Origin: Carya illinoinensis
Lineage: Eukaryota > Streptophyta > Magnoliopsida > Fagales > Juglandaceae
Reading direction: 5' to 3'
DNA: 64,000 bases
Assembly (NCBI RefSeq): GCF_018687715.1
Contig: NC_056753.1
Location: forward strand, 15,385,001 to 15,449,000
In this document: positions 12,240 to 24,700 of the stretch, piece by piece
How positions within the stretch are numbered: the first letter of the stretch is position 1
Layout of the letters: the number at the start of each line of letters is the position of its first letter
The notes under the pieces: model-generated
The model's input: the letters and a program-made list of their open reading frames with translations, nothing else
Databases searched by the model: none
What the model was told of the DNA's origin: nothing
Made by a program: the position numbers and the translations under genes

Positions 12240-12611
12240 GAGATTCAGGATGAGTACGCACTTAGGAAGGTGGAGCCAAACAAGCCACTAGAACCAGTCC
12301 TGTTGGACCCGAGCTGCCCGGAAGCCACCACCAGGATCGGCATTGGGATGACTCTCAAAATGTGGAACGCCGTGCAGCGGCTCCTCACGGAGCACCAAGA
12401 TGTCTTCACCTGGTGTCACGAGGACATACCAAGAATCAACCTAGAGATCATGTAGCACCGCCTAAGTGTGGACCCCAAGGCTAAGGGGGTAAGACATAAA
12501 CACAGAAGTTTTAGTGCAGAGAAGAATGCCACCATTGCCATGGAGGTCGACCGATTACTTACAACTGGATTCATACGAGAAGCCCACTACCTGGACTGGC
12601 CGTCTAACATG
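12240..12611 (+). pseudogene. gypsy pol fragment 1 (linker and start of reverse transcriptase)
   Basis: The reading frame contains LEPVLLDPSCPEATTRIG, then a QDVFTW motif and, after an in-frame TAG at 12453-12455, HRLSVDPKAKGVRHKHRSF and LLTTGFIREAHY. This matches the region just before and into the reverse transcriptase of Tat/Ogre-type gypsy elements. It breaks off in DWPSN where solo LTR A is inserted, and continues at 14870. Confidence 0.7.
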
Positions 12612-14869
12612 TGATACTCTGTATTTACGTGTATTTTAATTAAATGATTATTTTATTCATTAAGATAATGGGATTCCTTATTTTAAATTTTAGATGATTT
12701 ACAAGGTATTATTTTATGATTTCTAACTTTGAAATTTAATTCGATGTGTTTTATTATTATTAATTATTGTTCATTATTTAAAATGCTCTTTATTTTAAAT
12801 TAGTTTATTGTTGAGTTTTATTATTTTATTTTACTTAGTCACCGCATTTAAATTATTTTATTTAAATTTCTATTTTGAAATCATTTTCGTTGGATCAGTT
12901 TTGAGACACCGAGTTGAAAAGACTGGACCTCATTTCTTGCCTTTTTTTTTCTTTTTTCTATTTTTCTTTTTCCCTTTTCCCTTTTCCTTTTTTCTTTTTT
13001 CCTTCTTTTTCTTTCTTGCCCTGCTTCTTCTAGCGTGCGACACCTCCCTCCCCTTATCCCCCGTGCTTCAATTTCTTCTTCCTAGCCCTACTATGCACTA
13101 CCATTCTTCCTCACCGCCCCTCCCATTCTCCTCCCCACCTGTCGACAACCAACCCCCTCCATTTCCAGCTCCAACCGCACCTCCATTCTTCCCCACCATG
13201 GCTTCCTTAAACTCCAGAGCCATCATGGCTCCTCCATTCACCGCCATCTCTTAACCTCACCACCGATGACCCCCCAGCCACCTAACCCAACCATCCTCAG
13301 CCTCGATCCATCCCCTTCGAAACCTCCCTAGCTCTCACTCCGATTTGTCCCTTTTGGCCTCCAACTGCCACCCACGCTGCTACCCACGGCTACCAACCAC
13401 CACCATTAGCTTCTCCAACATCCCTTAGCTCTTCCATGGCCAGCCCAAGCTCTCTTTTGTTCCCATTCAAAATTTGCCATTTTTGAGTCCCATGGCCTTG
13501 ATTCAAAAATATTGTTCCATCATTGCATCACCACCGTTAGCAACACCTTTGATCCTCTAAAATTTTATTTCATCACTATTAGTAATTTTTTTAAATAATT
13601 TTATGGGATTTAAATATATTTTTATTCTTAACATATTTTCTGCAGTCTGGTTGGTTGTGCCGGACTTTAGATCTGAGGAGTATGAACGTTGGGTAGGATA
13701 GGAGGATGTGATTGTTTGTGGAATTGGATTATGTTTAGGTGTTCATATATTGTGTTTGCCGTCATGACATTCATCATTGTGCTCATGCAATTTCATGTGT
13801 TTAAATAAAAACTGGATTTTCATGTGAGAAAGGATTTTTGGGTGCATGTGTATCATGACCCCAAGACAAGATAGTGCATTATCTTGGTGGAGTTCATCTG
13901 ATCACTCAGAAGCATAATATACTGAGTGACATCCCCTGCATTGTCATTGGGCGACAATAGGATCGGACGAGATGGAAATGCTCTCGTGCCGACTATGTGG
14001 CCCCTCTACTAAAGGGGTTAAAGGATGCTTGGTCAAGAACGCTCTGGGCGCAGAGCTGAGCATCGCTCATTATGAAGTCACACGCACGATCATTACCCGT
14101 GGTGTGATGAAGGGCGCCAGGGTTTGTGGGTGGTCCATAGGGGAGATCATGGTGCATAAGGGTTTATTGGATAATGGGCTATTTTTTTAGAAAATAACAG
14201 TTTTTAAATAAATGGATATGTCGACCATTTTCTGGGAAAATGATAGTTTTATAATTGGGCCATTTTCTAGAAAAATTTCGGGTGTTTATTTTAATGAAAT
14301 GGTTTTGGGCCAAATGGGAATTTTTGGCGTGCGTTGGAAAATAGTCAATTTTGGAGAAAATGATGTTTGGCCTCATGCATGTTTTAACATGTGCATAAAT
14401 ACGTATTGGTGTGTAAATGTGTTTTTATCTCATGGGTTGTTTAGTTAGTTACTTACTGAGATTCACAATCTCACGTGGCATTCCTACCCTATGGTTCCGT
14501 TTTATGGAATCATAGATTTTGATGCAGATGAGGACGTTGAGCTTGAGGGTCGGCTCTGTTGGAGGAGTGGCCTAGGGTCACTTTTCATGTTTTAGGATTT
14601 GTTTCCCACTTTTGTTATGTATCTTGGGTTGTATTATATTTTTATCGGATTACTATATAACTTTTGAAGGTATTTTATTTTAAAAAATATGTATTTAAAA
14701 TGCTAGTACTTAGTTGACTAACTTCTGATTATCTGCTGCAACTTTTGTCGTACACTTTTTGTATGTACACACACTTAGCACTCGTCGTTGGGGTGCGTGA
14801 TCCATGTTGTCATCATCCCGATATCAAGATTCTCGCGTTTCCATACATGAGAGTCGGGAGCGTCACACA
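12612..14869 (+). mobile_element. solo LTR A (2258 bp) inserted in the gypsy pol
   Basis: The unit starts TGATACTCTG and ends GCGTCACACA, and is bordered by ACATG on both sides (12607-12611 and 14870-14874), the 5-bp duplication made by an LTR-element integrase. It contains no coding domain. It holds a pyrimidine tract (about 12940-13020), a CA/CC-rich stretch and a segment near 14070-14102 that is the reverse complement of a motif in units B and D. This is what remains when the two LTRs of an element recombine. The size is large, as in some gypsy lineages with multi-kilobase LTRs. Confidence 0.8.
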
Positions 14870-15188
14870 ACATGTGTTGGTAAAGAAGCCAAATGACAAA
14901 TAGAGGATGTGCATGGACTTCACCAACTTGAATAAGGCATGCCCGAAGGACAAATTCCCGCTTCCCCACATCAACCTGATCGTCAACTCAATGGCGGGTC
15001 ATCGCATGGTGAGCTTTTTGAATGCCTACCCCAGGTACAACCAAATCTGCATAAACTCAGACAACGAAGAGAAGACATCTTTCATAACTGACTGGGCCTT
15101 TACTACCGTTAAGGTTGAAGAATACAGGGGCCACCTACCAACGGTTGGTCAATTGCATGTTTAAAGATCAGATAGATAGGAACAAGGA
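14870..15188 (+). pseudogene. gypsy pol fragment 2 (reverse transcriptase fingers and palm)
   Basis: The frame carries LVKKPNDK, an in-frame stop, then RMCMDFTNLNKACPKDKFPL, HRMVSFLNAYPRYNQI and ATYQRLVNCMFKDQI across a frameshift. These are the standard gypsy reverse transcriptase blocks. The first catalytic Asp, expected in the block read here as FLNAYP, is Asn, so this copy would be inactive even without the stops. It is bounded by solo LTRs A and B. Confidence 0.8.
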
Positions 15189-17296
15189 TGTGACGCCCCC
15201 AAATCCCCACGCATGGACACGGGGAAATCGAGACGTCCGGATGATGACATCCCGGGTCACCACCCTAACAACGTGTGCCAAGTGTGTGCAAAAGCAACAA
15301 TGTGCACGAGAAATACGCAGTGAAAAGCAAGTCAATAACTAAGTACCAGAATTTTTCTTGTTTAATACAAAGCTATTCTAAAACGTACATAAATAAAATA
15401 TTACAAAACACGCATATAATATAATATCAAATACAAAGCATAACATCAGCAACCCGACGGAGCCGCATCTTCGGGCTCAGCCTCCTCCTCCTCATCCTCG
15501 AACTCTGCACCAAAAGCTACGGAACCAAAAATGGTACCGCAGGTAAGTAAAACCCAAACACCACCAGATAAAAACACATAGAACTCAAGCAACATGGATG
15601 CAAGAAAAGCCAATGCACATGTCCCGTAAAACCACATTTTTACCACGCACGCCAAAAACTCATTTGGCCCATAAAAACATATCCTCAAAACCAAGCATTG
15701 CCATTATCCCAGATAATGGCACAAACCACCATTTTCCCAGAAAATGGCCCACATCCGAAAACCATAAAAACAATCCGGTTATGCATGCACCATAATCTCC
15801 CATAGGGATCATCCGCACACCCTGGCTCTGTGCCACACCACAGGTAACGACTACGCATGTGACACCTAAACGAGCGATGCCCAGACTCGCGCCCCGTACG
15901 TACCTGGCCAGGCCATCCTCTAGCCCTCGCCAGCGAAGGGCCACAGAGTCGGTGAGTAGAGCGATGCCCAGACTCACCCACAGCGCGTACCTGGCCGGGC
16001 CATCCTCTAGCCCCGCTCCCGTTGTCGCCCAGTGACAACTCAGGGGACGTCACTCAGTATTATCCACTCCCGAGTGACCAGAGGAGCTCCACTGAGATAA
16101 TAACCCATCCCGGCTTGAGCTCGTGAGTCACACGCACCCGAAAATCCATTCACGCCAACAAAACAGGATTTCTCAAATAAAATAAAATACACGTGCATGC
16201 ACCATGCAAATGCAATTATCAATGCACAAAACAAACAACCAACCATAATACAATAAATCAAGCAACTCCGTCCTCCATCCATCCGACCCCCGAACTCCTC
16301 GAACTCAGTCCGGAATCAACCAACCAGCAAATAAAATAAATTGAATGAGCGATATATATTTAAATCTGAAAATAGGGTTTGGAAAATACTTACGGCGCTA
16401 TACGGTAATTTTAGAAAACACCCGGCGTTGCAAACGGCGGAGAAAAAGCAACGTTACAGTGAAAAATCACTGTGGCCGTGGGTTGTGAAATACCCACTTT
16501 TGAACGGGGACAAACCAGGGCTTGAGATCGATAGGGAATGGTCTGGGGATGATTGTGAAGCTATTGGAAGTGGTGGTTGGCCGTGGGTGGCGGCGAAAAT
16601 GCCGGAGAGAGGCCGGATTTCCCAAAAAGGAAAGCTAGCTCGTGGGAGCTGTTCCGGTGGTTGTTGGAGGCCGAAAATAGGTGGGTTAGGACGGCAAGGG
16701 ACCGGTGATGAAGTGGTGAAGAAATGGTGGCCGGGGGTGGAGCGACGGCGGCGGATCGAGCCAAAAACCGTGCAAGCTTTAAAGGGGTTTTCCGGCCAAA
16801 CGGCCGGCCGGATGGGGCTGGAAATCGGTGGTGAGGTGCGCCGGAGGGAGGGGAGTCGACCGGTGGGGGCAGTGTGCTGCACGGTGGCCGGACGGTGGCG
16901 GTTCGAGGGCGGGAAGGAGTTCCGGCGTGGAGAGGAGGAGAGAGAGAGAGGGACGAGGTCGACGAGGGGAAAGGGGAAGAAAAAAAAAAGAAAAGAAAGA
17001 AAAAAGAGAAAAAGAAAGAAAAAGAAAGAAGAAAAAGAGAAAAAAGAAAAAGAAAAAAGGAAAAGGTGTAGGGAAAGAAGATGAGGTCCAATCCTCATTC
17101 CGGGAAAACAAAACTAGACCGCCGCAACGAGATTTAAAAACAGTAAAAAGGAAAAAAACTAAAAGAAATAAAACACAACATCAATTAAATAAAAACCAAT
17201 TTTAAAACGCAATAAATTAAAATAACTAAACTAATATATTAATTAAAATAAAAACAACCGTTTCAGTGAAAATACACGCGAAAGCGGTTCATCACA
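15189..17296 (-). mobile_element. solo LTR B (2108 bp), inverted relative to A
   Basis: The unit reads TGTGACGCCC at the left and TTCATCACA at the right, bordered by AAGGA on both sides (15184-15188, 17297-17301). Its reverse complement begins TGTGATGAACCGC and ends GGGGGCGTCACA, parallel to unit A's layout, including the polypyrimidine tract (here a GA-rich run at 16939-17072). It also shares the block around 15816-16130 (ACACCCTGGCTC onward) with unit D at 39.8 kb. The long open frames on both strands at 16.3-17.1 kb come from this purine/pyrimidine bias, not from a gene. Confidence 0.8.
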
Positions 17297-17542
17297 AAGG
17301 AGGTCTACGTGGATGACCTATTGGTCAAAAGTGGAACTCTCGAGCAACATGTAGACGACCTCCTAGAAGCCTTCCCAGTGTTGAGGCATTACCAAATAAA
17401 GCAGAACCTGGCAAAATGTGCTTTTGAACCTGGCAAAACGTGCTTTCAGCATGGACTCTGGGAAGTTCTTGGACTTCATGGTGTCAGAGCAAGAAATACA
17501 AGCCAACCTAGAGAAGGTGGAAACTATACTCAACATGCTCGT
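17297..17542 (+). pseudogene. gypsy pol fragment 3 (YVDD box and thumb)
   Basis: After the duplicated AAGGA the frame reads EVYVDDLLVKS, the catalytic YVDD box, then HVDDLLEAFPVLRHYQI and LAKCAFE, standard for gypsy reverse transcriptase. A partial duplication (two copies of an EPGKT/LAKCAFEPGK-type segment at about 17405-17445) and frameshifts follow. It ends in CTCGT, where the Athila-like element is inserted, and continues at 30925. Confidence 0.75.
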
Positions 17543-18908
17543 TGATTATGCCCAGAGAATAACACGGTAGTTGCAGCACAGCTTAGGAATGTCGATTCCA
17601 TATGGAGACAAATTAAAAGAATAGCAGAAGGAACAAAGAAACTAAAGAAAAATATTAAATGATTAATAGAGAACAAAAATTAATTTTAAATGCAAATTAA
17701 AATGAAGCAAAGTAATTAATGGAAAACATACTCAAATTTGACAAACATTAGAGTGTCAGGAATCCCTTGCACAAATCTGGTATTTTAATTATTCTTAATT
17801 CATTGGATAACTCAATTGGAAACTCAATTCCCAAAATTCTCAATCGGAATGTATAGATTTACAAACCAAAATTAACCCAAATGTAATCTTTCAAAAAATC
17901 ATTCACCACTTTTATAATACGTAAATTATTATCCCTATTGAGAAAATCCAGTGACAACAATATACTCAAGGAGCAATATTGCAGCAAAGAACTAAATCAA
18001 TATAGATAAATAATTGATCCAAACATAATCAAAGAACTAATCCATTCAATAGAAAAAGCATGATTTAATCCAAAAATAGAATAAATTCTTTAATTATTCG
18101 GAGAAGAAAACATCAACGATGAATTAAGAATGATAAAATAAAAGAGTTTTAGTAATTGAAAATCAAATACATAAATTAAAAATACCATCTAATGTGCAAG
18201 TTCATCCCTAACCCTATTTAAGAATTTAGTTACCCATAAATATAATGGACAACAAAAATTTTCAGAGAAAACTGAAGCAAACAGTGGCCATAAAAGTGAT
18301 TTTCTTCTCTTTTCAAATCTACCTTTTATCCCTCCCCTCCTCCCCTATTTCATACTAATGATATGCTTATATAGGGTAGGAAAGAAATCCTAATGTCTTT
18401 ATAATTTCCGCATAAAAAAAATCACCTAAATTTTAGGACTCATCTCAGCAGCCATTTATGTACTTCAGGAGTTCGAATTTGGAAATTCTTATTAGAGACA
18501 AATTCTTAGCCCTTCAAAATATCTTTCTAATGCATTAAGAATCTCATCAATTCAATATGTAAGTAAAGTGTTACAGTCAAAATACTAAAATATGTCCAGA
18601 CTGTGTCGTAGTAAATTTTGGATTTGGACTTCTTGCAGTCTCCTTTTGTGATTTTTTTTCTTTCTTTTTTCTTGATCCAAATTGCTCTCAAATCCCATGA
18701 AGATCCTCCTTTGAATTTGACTGAGATTTGACTTGCTCTTTTATAAACTCTAAAATTAAATATAAGAAAAAAAAAACTGCTTAGGAGTATCCCAACGTAA
18801 ATAGAAACTCAATTCAAGAATACACATTAATTCTTATGATTTCTATTCACATTTTAAGATTTTAATCCAATAATATGGTATTTAGAGTGCACTTTCGCAC
18901 ACTCATCA
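17543..18908 (-). repeat. 3' LTR of the Athila-like element (1366 bp)
   Basis: It matches 29565-30924 along its length, with scattered substitutions and small indels; by eye the copies differ by several percent. It starts TGATTATGCCC and ends CACTCATCA on the plus strand. The purine-rich stretch next to it on the minus strand (GTAAGTTGGAGGTG) sits where the polypurine tract belongs. Confidence 0.88.
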
Positions 18909-19552
18909 CACCTCCAACTTACTCATTGCTAGTCCCTAGCAATTTTCATGTCCAAAACAATGAAAGAGACCAAAGAAAATCACATATAAAGGCCGTCAAG
19001 TCACACTTTCCAGATTCCCATATCAAAACAATCTAAGAAATCCAATAACCCATCAAGATCAATCCACCTATAGCAATCCACAGATTGTGTGTGTGTTCTC
19101 CAAGCCATCTTATCACTAACCTTAACACATGCAACATCAAGAACGTCTCAAGTAAAAGGTTCAACTCCATAACTCACGGGTATAATAGTGTTTCGTGTAA
19201 GGGCTCTCTCTATGGAGTTGACAATGGGTGTACACACACTCTCATGGGAAATTAGGCAATTATGTACGAGCAAAAAATAAGCATTGATCTTATGAGAGGA
19301 ACACTAACAAATGAGACTTCCACCAGTCTTTCTAACAGCTTACTTAGGATCAAAACAGTCAACATAAAAGGTTGTAACGTGACTTGGATTCAAGGCTATA
19401 TGAAAAAGAAAAGGATGAAAAGGGATTCAAAAACTTCCAAGTACATACAAAGGGAATTTTATTAAATATCTCAATCAATAGACCACACTTCTCACTTGAT
19501 GTACTCTCCAACTTTTCAGATCATCAAATAATAATGATTTTCCTTCTTCTTC

Positions 19553-19583
<31 letters not shown>

Positions 19584-20046
19584 TTCCAATAATTTGATGG
19601 GCAAACACATACCACTTTGGTATTCTTGCAATTTTTACCAACCTTTTTTTTTTCTTTTGACGCTCACTCAATTGAACACTTTGCAACTTGTACTCTACTT
19701 TTTTTTTTCTTCTTCTTCTTTTTTAACTGAAAATGATAAAATAAAAGAAAGAAAACGCAAATTTCACACCTAGTATACACTTGGAAGTAAAAAAGGTAGA
19801 AAAATTAGTGTATAGGTTATACTCCAATGTAGAGAGGTATGGATGATATGGGCATATGAAAAGAAAAAGCTACATTTGTTTATTGGCTCAAAGTTGGCTA
19901 CTAGGGGTCTATTATGGAAAGGGTTAGCTTGAAAGGCTCAAACGTTGATCCTAAGTTAACCTTCGTCATATCCCAAGTATATCCACCATACCACAAACCA
20001 TGTAATGATATGCTAAAAAGTAGTGCCCAATTCAACAGATCAAAGA
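18909..20046 (-). other. non-coding 3' part of the Athila-like element
   Basis: This AT-rich stretch between the LTR and the LINE has no supported gene. It contains a CT microsatellite at about 19555-19585 and poly-T runs. Athila-type elements typically have long non-coding stretches between pol and the 3' LTR. Confidence 0.55.
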
Positions 20047-20203
20047 TCTACCACACATGTGAGGAACGTTACTGAGAAACGCTGATGTGGCAAGGAAGAA
20101 ATTTTCTCTCTATTCTGGTGGGGCGACTAGGGCTGTATGCAGTCAGCTGCCTGTTCCTTGCCGCCGCCGGCAGGGCAGGGCGTTGGTGGGGAGCCTAGGC
20201 TCC

Positions 20204-21700
20204 ATGGAGAACAGGGGGAAAGGTTGCGAACAGTGTGGGAGGACTCCCTATCCAGGGTTTTGCAGAGGTGCTTGCTGCAAACCCACAGTTCCTTCCGAGT
20301 GTGAATCTGCCTGCTCGTGAACCGCGGTTTCAAGATGGTGAAATGTATTTTCACTTTACAAAGGCAGAGATTCAACAATCTACTGAGCCATTTTGTTACT
20401 CTGTGGTGCTGAAATTTCTTAGACGTAGACCTTCGCTGGATCATGTTCGGGGCTTCATCAAGACAAGATGGGGATTAAAGTCCATACCGGTGATTGGGCA
20501 ATTAAGAAACCCACAAAATGTTCTGGTTCGGATGGCGAAAGAAGAGGATTTCATTTCTATGATGGCACGAGGAAATTCAGAGATTCATGGGGTGCCGTTT
20601 CGTGTATCCCATTGGACACCAGATTTCAACGAAGAAGATGATTCACCGTGGGTTCCAATATGGCTTACGTTACCGGGGTTGCCACCAAATTTTTTCCAGG
20701 AATCAATCTTAAGGAGCATTGGGAATGGGTTTGGTCAGTACTTGAAGCGAGATAACGCCACGGCATGCATGACTCGGCTAGAGGCTGCGAGAATCTGTGT
20801 CGAAGTGAATGTTGCCTAGCCTGTTCAAAAGTGTTTTTGGTTGGGTCCACCGGGCCTTGCTACAAGTCATTATCAGGAGGTAATATACGAATCTTTGCCG
20901 AAATTCTGTGTGTTTTGTAATAAACAGGGTCATCTGGAAGCAAAGTGTTTGAGGCGTGAACGACCAATGGTGTACAAAAAGCTAAAACAGAGTGCTACAG
21001 TGGTTGAGAGTAAGAAAAATCAGGGTAAAAACGTATGGAAAATGGTCGGAAACAGGGGCAGTAACAATTCTGGGGTTGATAAGGAGATGGGGGAATCTTC
21101 GAAATCTAGAAGGGAGGCTATCCTTGAGTCAATCCGGATACGTAAGGAAGGCAGTAGAGTGGATACTTCGAAAGTGTGGTTCGTGTCACAAGGGGGGAAT
21201 TATATGATGAATGAGAGGATATGCAACGTGAGGAAGTAGTACCAGAGACGTGTAGTGATGGTGGAGAGGTTTAGGCTGAAAGAGGAGATGATACAGATAG
21301 TGATGAAATGTTAAAGAAAGCGAGCCATATTCGGACAAGGAATCAGGGAGATAAATGGGCTGATATTATAGAGCAAGAAACGGAAGAGGAAAGCCAGGAA
21401 ATTAGTGTGTCTACGGAGCTGAGAAGTTCACTTCGTTTGGTAGATGAGGCGTTGGAGTTTGAACTAGGTGAAGGGGGAGACCGAGAATTCCTGTTGAGTG
21501 GGGAGGACTTGGCAATGGAAGTGGTTCCGTATAGAGTAGGATCTGAGGGAGAGGATGAGGATGGGCTAAATGAACTAGCAGAAAAAAATTTTGAGTTCGA
21601 ACCGGAGATGCAAGTACCGTTGAAAAATTTGAAAGGGTTAAGGAAGGAGAAATCTATTGTGCGGATTGAGCGGCGGACTCGCTCAAAAAAATTTACTTAA
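20204..21700 (+). pseudogene. LINE ORF1: DUF4283-type RNA-binding protein with CCHC knuckle (broken)
   Basis: ORF1 proteins of plant L1 elements bind the element RNA. From about 20230 the frame gives PSVNLPAREPRFQDGEMYFHF, then FLRRRPSLDHVRGFIKTRWG and SPWVPIWLTLPGLPP, the pattern of the DUF4283 domain. A zinc knuckle CVFCNKQGHLEAKC (C-X2-C-X4-H-X4-C) follows near 20910. The C-terminal part is acidic and ends at TAA 21698-21700. Breaks: a frameshift near 20230 separates the first ATG frame from the domain; an in-frame TAG lies at 20817-20819; and a stop at 21237-21239 is followed by a frame change before 21308. Confidence 0.8.
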
Positions 21701-21704
21701 TTTA

Positions 21705-24700
21705 ATGAATATTTTGATTTGGAATATTAGAGGAATTCTTTCGTCAAAAAGTAGATTACGACGTATTTTGAATAAATGCCGACCGTCAGTGGTGGCCATT
21801 TTAGAACCTTTTGTAAATATGAATAAATGTAGTAGATGGGGGCGATGGATGAAGCTGCCGTCGTTTGCTAATAATGTAGGGGTTGGAGGAAAAATATGGC
21901 TTTTTTGGGAGGATGAGTTTGATTTTGAACTCATAGCTATGTCAGATCAAGCAATTAGTGGATGGTTTATCAAAGAGAATAAAAAGATTCTGGTTACGCT
22001 TGTTTATGCGAGCTGTTTTCGAGCGAAGAGACTGGAGCTTTGGGATTTTTTGCGAGGGCAGAATTATGGTGGTAGTCCTTGTTTTGTTGGGGGAGATTTT
22101 AATATTATCCGGTATGATAATGAAAAGATAGGAGGACTTTTACAGGCCTCTCGTGCTAAAAGAGATTTTAACGAATGTATCCAAGATTGTGCGTTAATGG
22201 ATATTCCTTGTATTGGGAATAAATTATCGTGGTGTAATGGAAGAAGAGGAGGTAGCAGAATTTGGGCAAGATTGGATCGTGTGATGGTTAACTTGATGTT
22301 TTCGAATTTATTTGGAGATGTAAAGCTATCTTATTTGCCGAGGACGTCATCCGATCATGCACCAATGCTGATAACACTTAATCGAGATCGGGAGGTTTGT
22401 GTTTGTCCTTTTAGATTTCTTCGGATTTGGGGTTCGCACGATAGCTTTATTCCTCTGGTTCAGGAAGTGTGGAGTTCTGATATTAATGGTTGTGCTATGG
22501 TTCGTATAAGCAGAAAATTAGAAGTACTAAAAGGTGTTTTACGGAAATGGAATAATGAAACGTTTGGTCAAGTAGAGGATGAAATAAAAAAGCTGGAAGG
22601 CTGCATGGTAGAACTGGAACTTAATATTACGAACTCGTATTTGGAGCAACGAGAAACTAAACTGATAAATTGTAAGCAGGAACACCTGAAATGGGTGCAT
22701 AGAGAGGAGATGTTGGCTTGTCAAAAGTCCAGAATTAAATGGCTGACTGAGGGGGATGCTAATACTAAATTCTTTCAAGCTTCTATGAGGTTAAAGAGGA
22801 AAAGTAAGAAGATTGAAAATATGAGCTTGACAGATGGCACTTTACTCACATCTTCGGATGCAATGCATGAGGAGGCCGTCCAGTTTTTCCAGGAGCTTCT
22901 TATGACGTCAAGTGTGAACTGGGAATCGGATGATATGGGATTACTGGAACAGGTTGTTTCGGGGTCTGAGAATGACATGTTATGTGCTAAACCTTCTTTA
23001 AAGGAGGTGAAAGATGCTCTATGGTCGATTCCAGCTGACAGCAGCCCGGGGCCTGATGGCTTTGCTGCAAGTTTCTTCATGTTAACTTGAGATATTGTGA
23101 AAAATGACTTGTTAGAAATGGCTTCTGATGTTTTTGCAGGTCAAACGTTTTCTACTTTCTTTGGTGCTACAAACTTAGTATTGATCTTGAAGGTTGATGA
23201 ACCTGTTGGCTTTAGCCAATTTCGGCCTATTAGTCTTTGCTCAGTTGTCTATAAAATTATGACAAAGATTATGGTTTTCCGAATGGCTCCGATTTTGGAT
23301 AAAATTATCTCCAATGAGCAGGCTGCGTTCATTAGAGGAAGGAGTATTTTTGATAATATGTCGATTGCTCAAGAGCTAGTTCAAGGCATTAACAAGAAAG
23401 TCAGAGGTGGAAATGTGATGATGAAAATTGATATGGCAAAAGCTTATGATCGAGTTAATTGGAGTTTTTTATTGACAATACTTTGGAGGTTGGGTTTTTC
23501 GGAAAGATGGTGTAGCATCATTTTTAATGCTATTTCATCTCCTTACTATTCAGTAATGCTTAATGGTTGCACTAGAGGTTTTTTCAAGGCTTCGCGCGGG
23601 CTTCGACAAGGTGATCCTCTTTCACCTTATTTATTTATTTTATCGGAAGAGATTCTGTCGCGTATGCTGAAAAAAGAGTTCCGAACGGGCTATATTAAAC
23701 CTTTTCATTCTAGTGGAGGTTATGTGATTTCCCATTTATTGTATGCGGACGACCTCCTTATTTTTGCTAATGGAGGAAGGGTGTCTATGCATAATATTAT
23801 GAAGGTGTTGAGGAGATATGAGAGCATGTCGGGACAATTAATTAATGCAAGTAAGTCGTCTATTTTTTTCTCTTCTTCTATTTCGGCTGAAAGAAAGATG
23901 GCTTTGAAAGATATTTCTGGTTTTATAGAAGGAAATTGGTCGTGCGCCTACTTGGGGGTACCTCTATATGTGGGATGTATGAAAAATAATATGTTTGACC
24001 CGTTTTTGGCTAGAGTTCAGAAGAAAGTAGCTGGGTGGAAGAGTAAAATTTTATCTTTTGGGGGAAAAATTGTTCTTATCAAACATGTGCTTAATAGTAT
24101 GCCTATTCACATGTTATCGGTGATGAATATTCCAAAAGGGGTTATTTCGAGACTTAAAAAGATTTTGTCAAATTTTTTATGGGGATACTCGGCAGAAAAT
24201 AAAAAAAGAAAATGGATTTCGTGGAAGCAAATTTGTTTACCGGTGGAGGAGGGAGGGCTTGGTATTCGGGCATTTCATGAAGTCCAACAATCCTTGATTA
24301 TGAAGTTCGCTTGGAAATTAATTAAAGGAGGTACGATGTGGTCTGAATTTTTTGCTTCAAAATATGTTGGAAATGATCATGTGTTTTCAGCTATGCAAAA
24401 AAACAGAGGAACGAGATTTTGGAAAGGAATTATAACTATTATGCCGAAAGTGCTGAGTAATTCGAAGTGGTTAATTCGGGAAGGAAATGTTAATTTTTGG
24501 ATGGAAAATTGGTTAGGTGATGGTCCCTTAATAGCGTCTACGTCCATTATTGGAGATGAGAAGCTGAAGGTTAAAGATGTGTTTGATGATTCAGGGCCTA
24601 TACTGAATCGGATACAGCCTCTGGTAAATGACGCTAACTTGGCAAAAATTGTTGTAGCAGGTGTGCGGCTTAAATCAGGACCAGATATCTGCGTGTGGAA

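Noticed and set aside
11375..12261. Open frames of 80-120 codons on both strands in the GC-richer block
   Set aside because: They coincide with the probable LTR and leader of the Tat-like element. No gag or host domain is visible until the pol frame at about 12240.
12808..13254. 148-codon open frame with a Phe-rich then Pro-rich translation
   Set aside because: It is explained by the polypyrimidine tract and CC-rich stretch of solo LTR A; there is no ATG context or motif.
16341..17205. Long open frames on both strands (up to 247 codons)
   Set aside because: They overlap each other on opposite strands within solo LTR B and arise from a long GA-rich/CT-rich tract. The translations are Lys/Glu/Arg or Phe/Ser low complexity without a domain.
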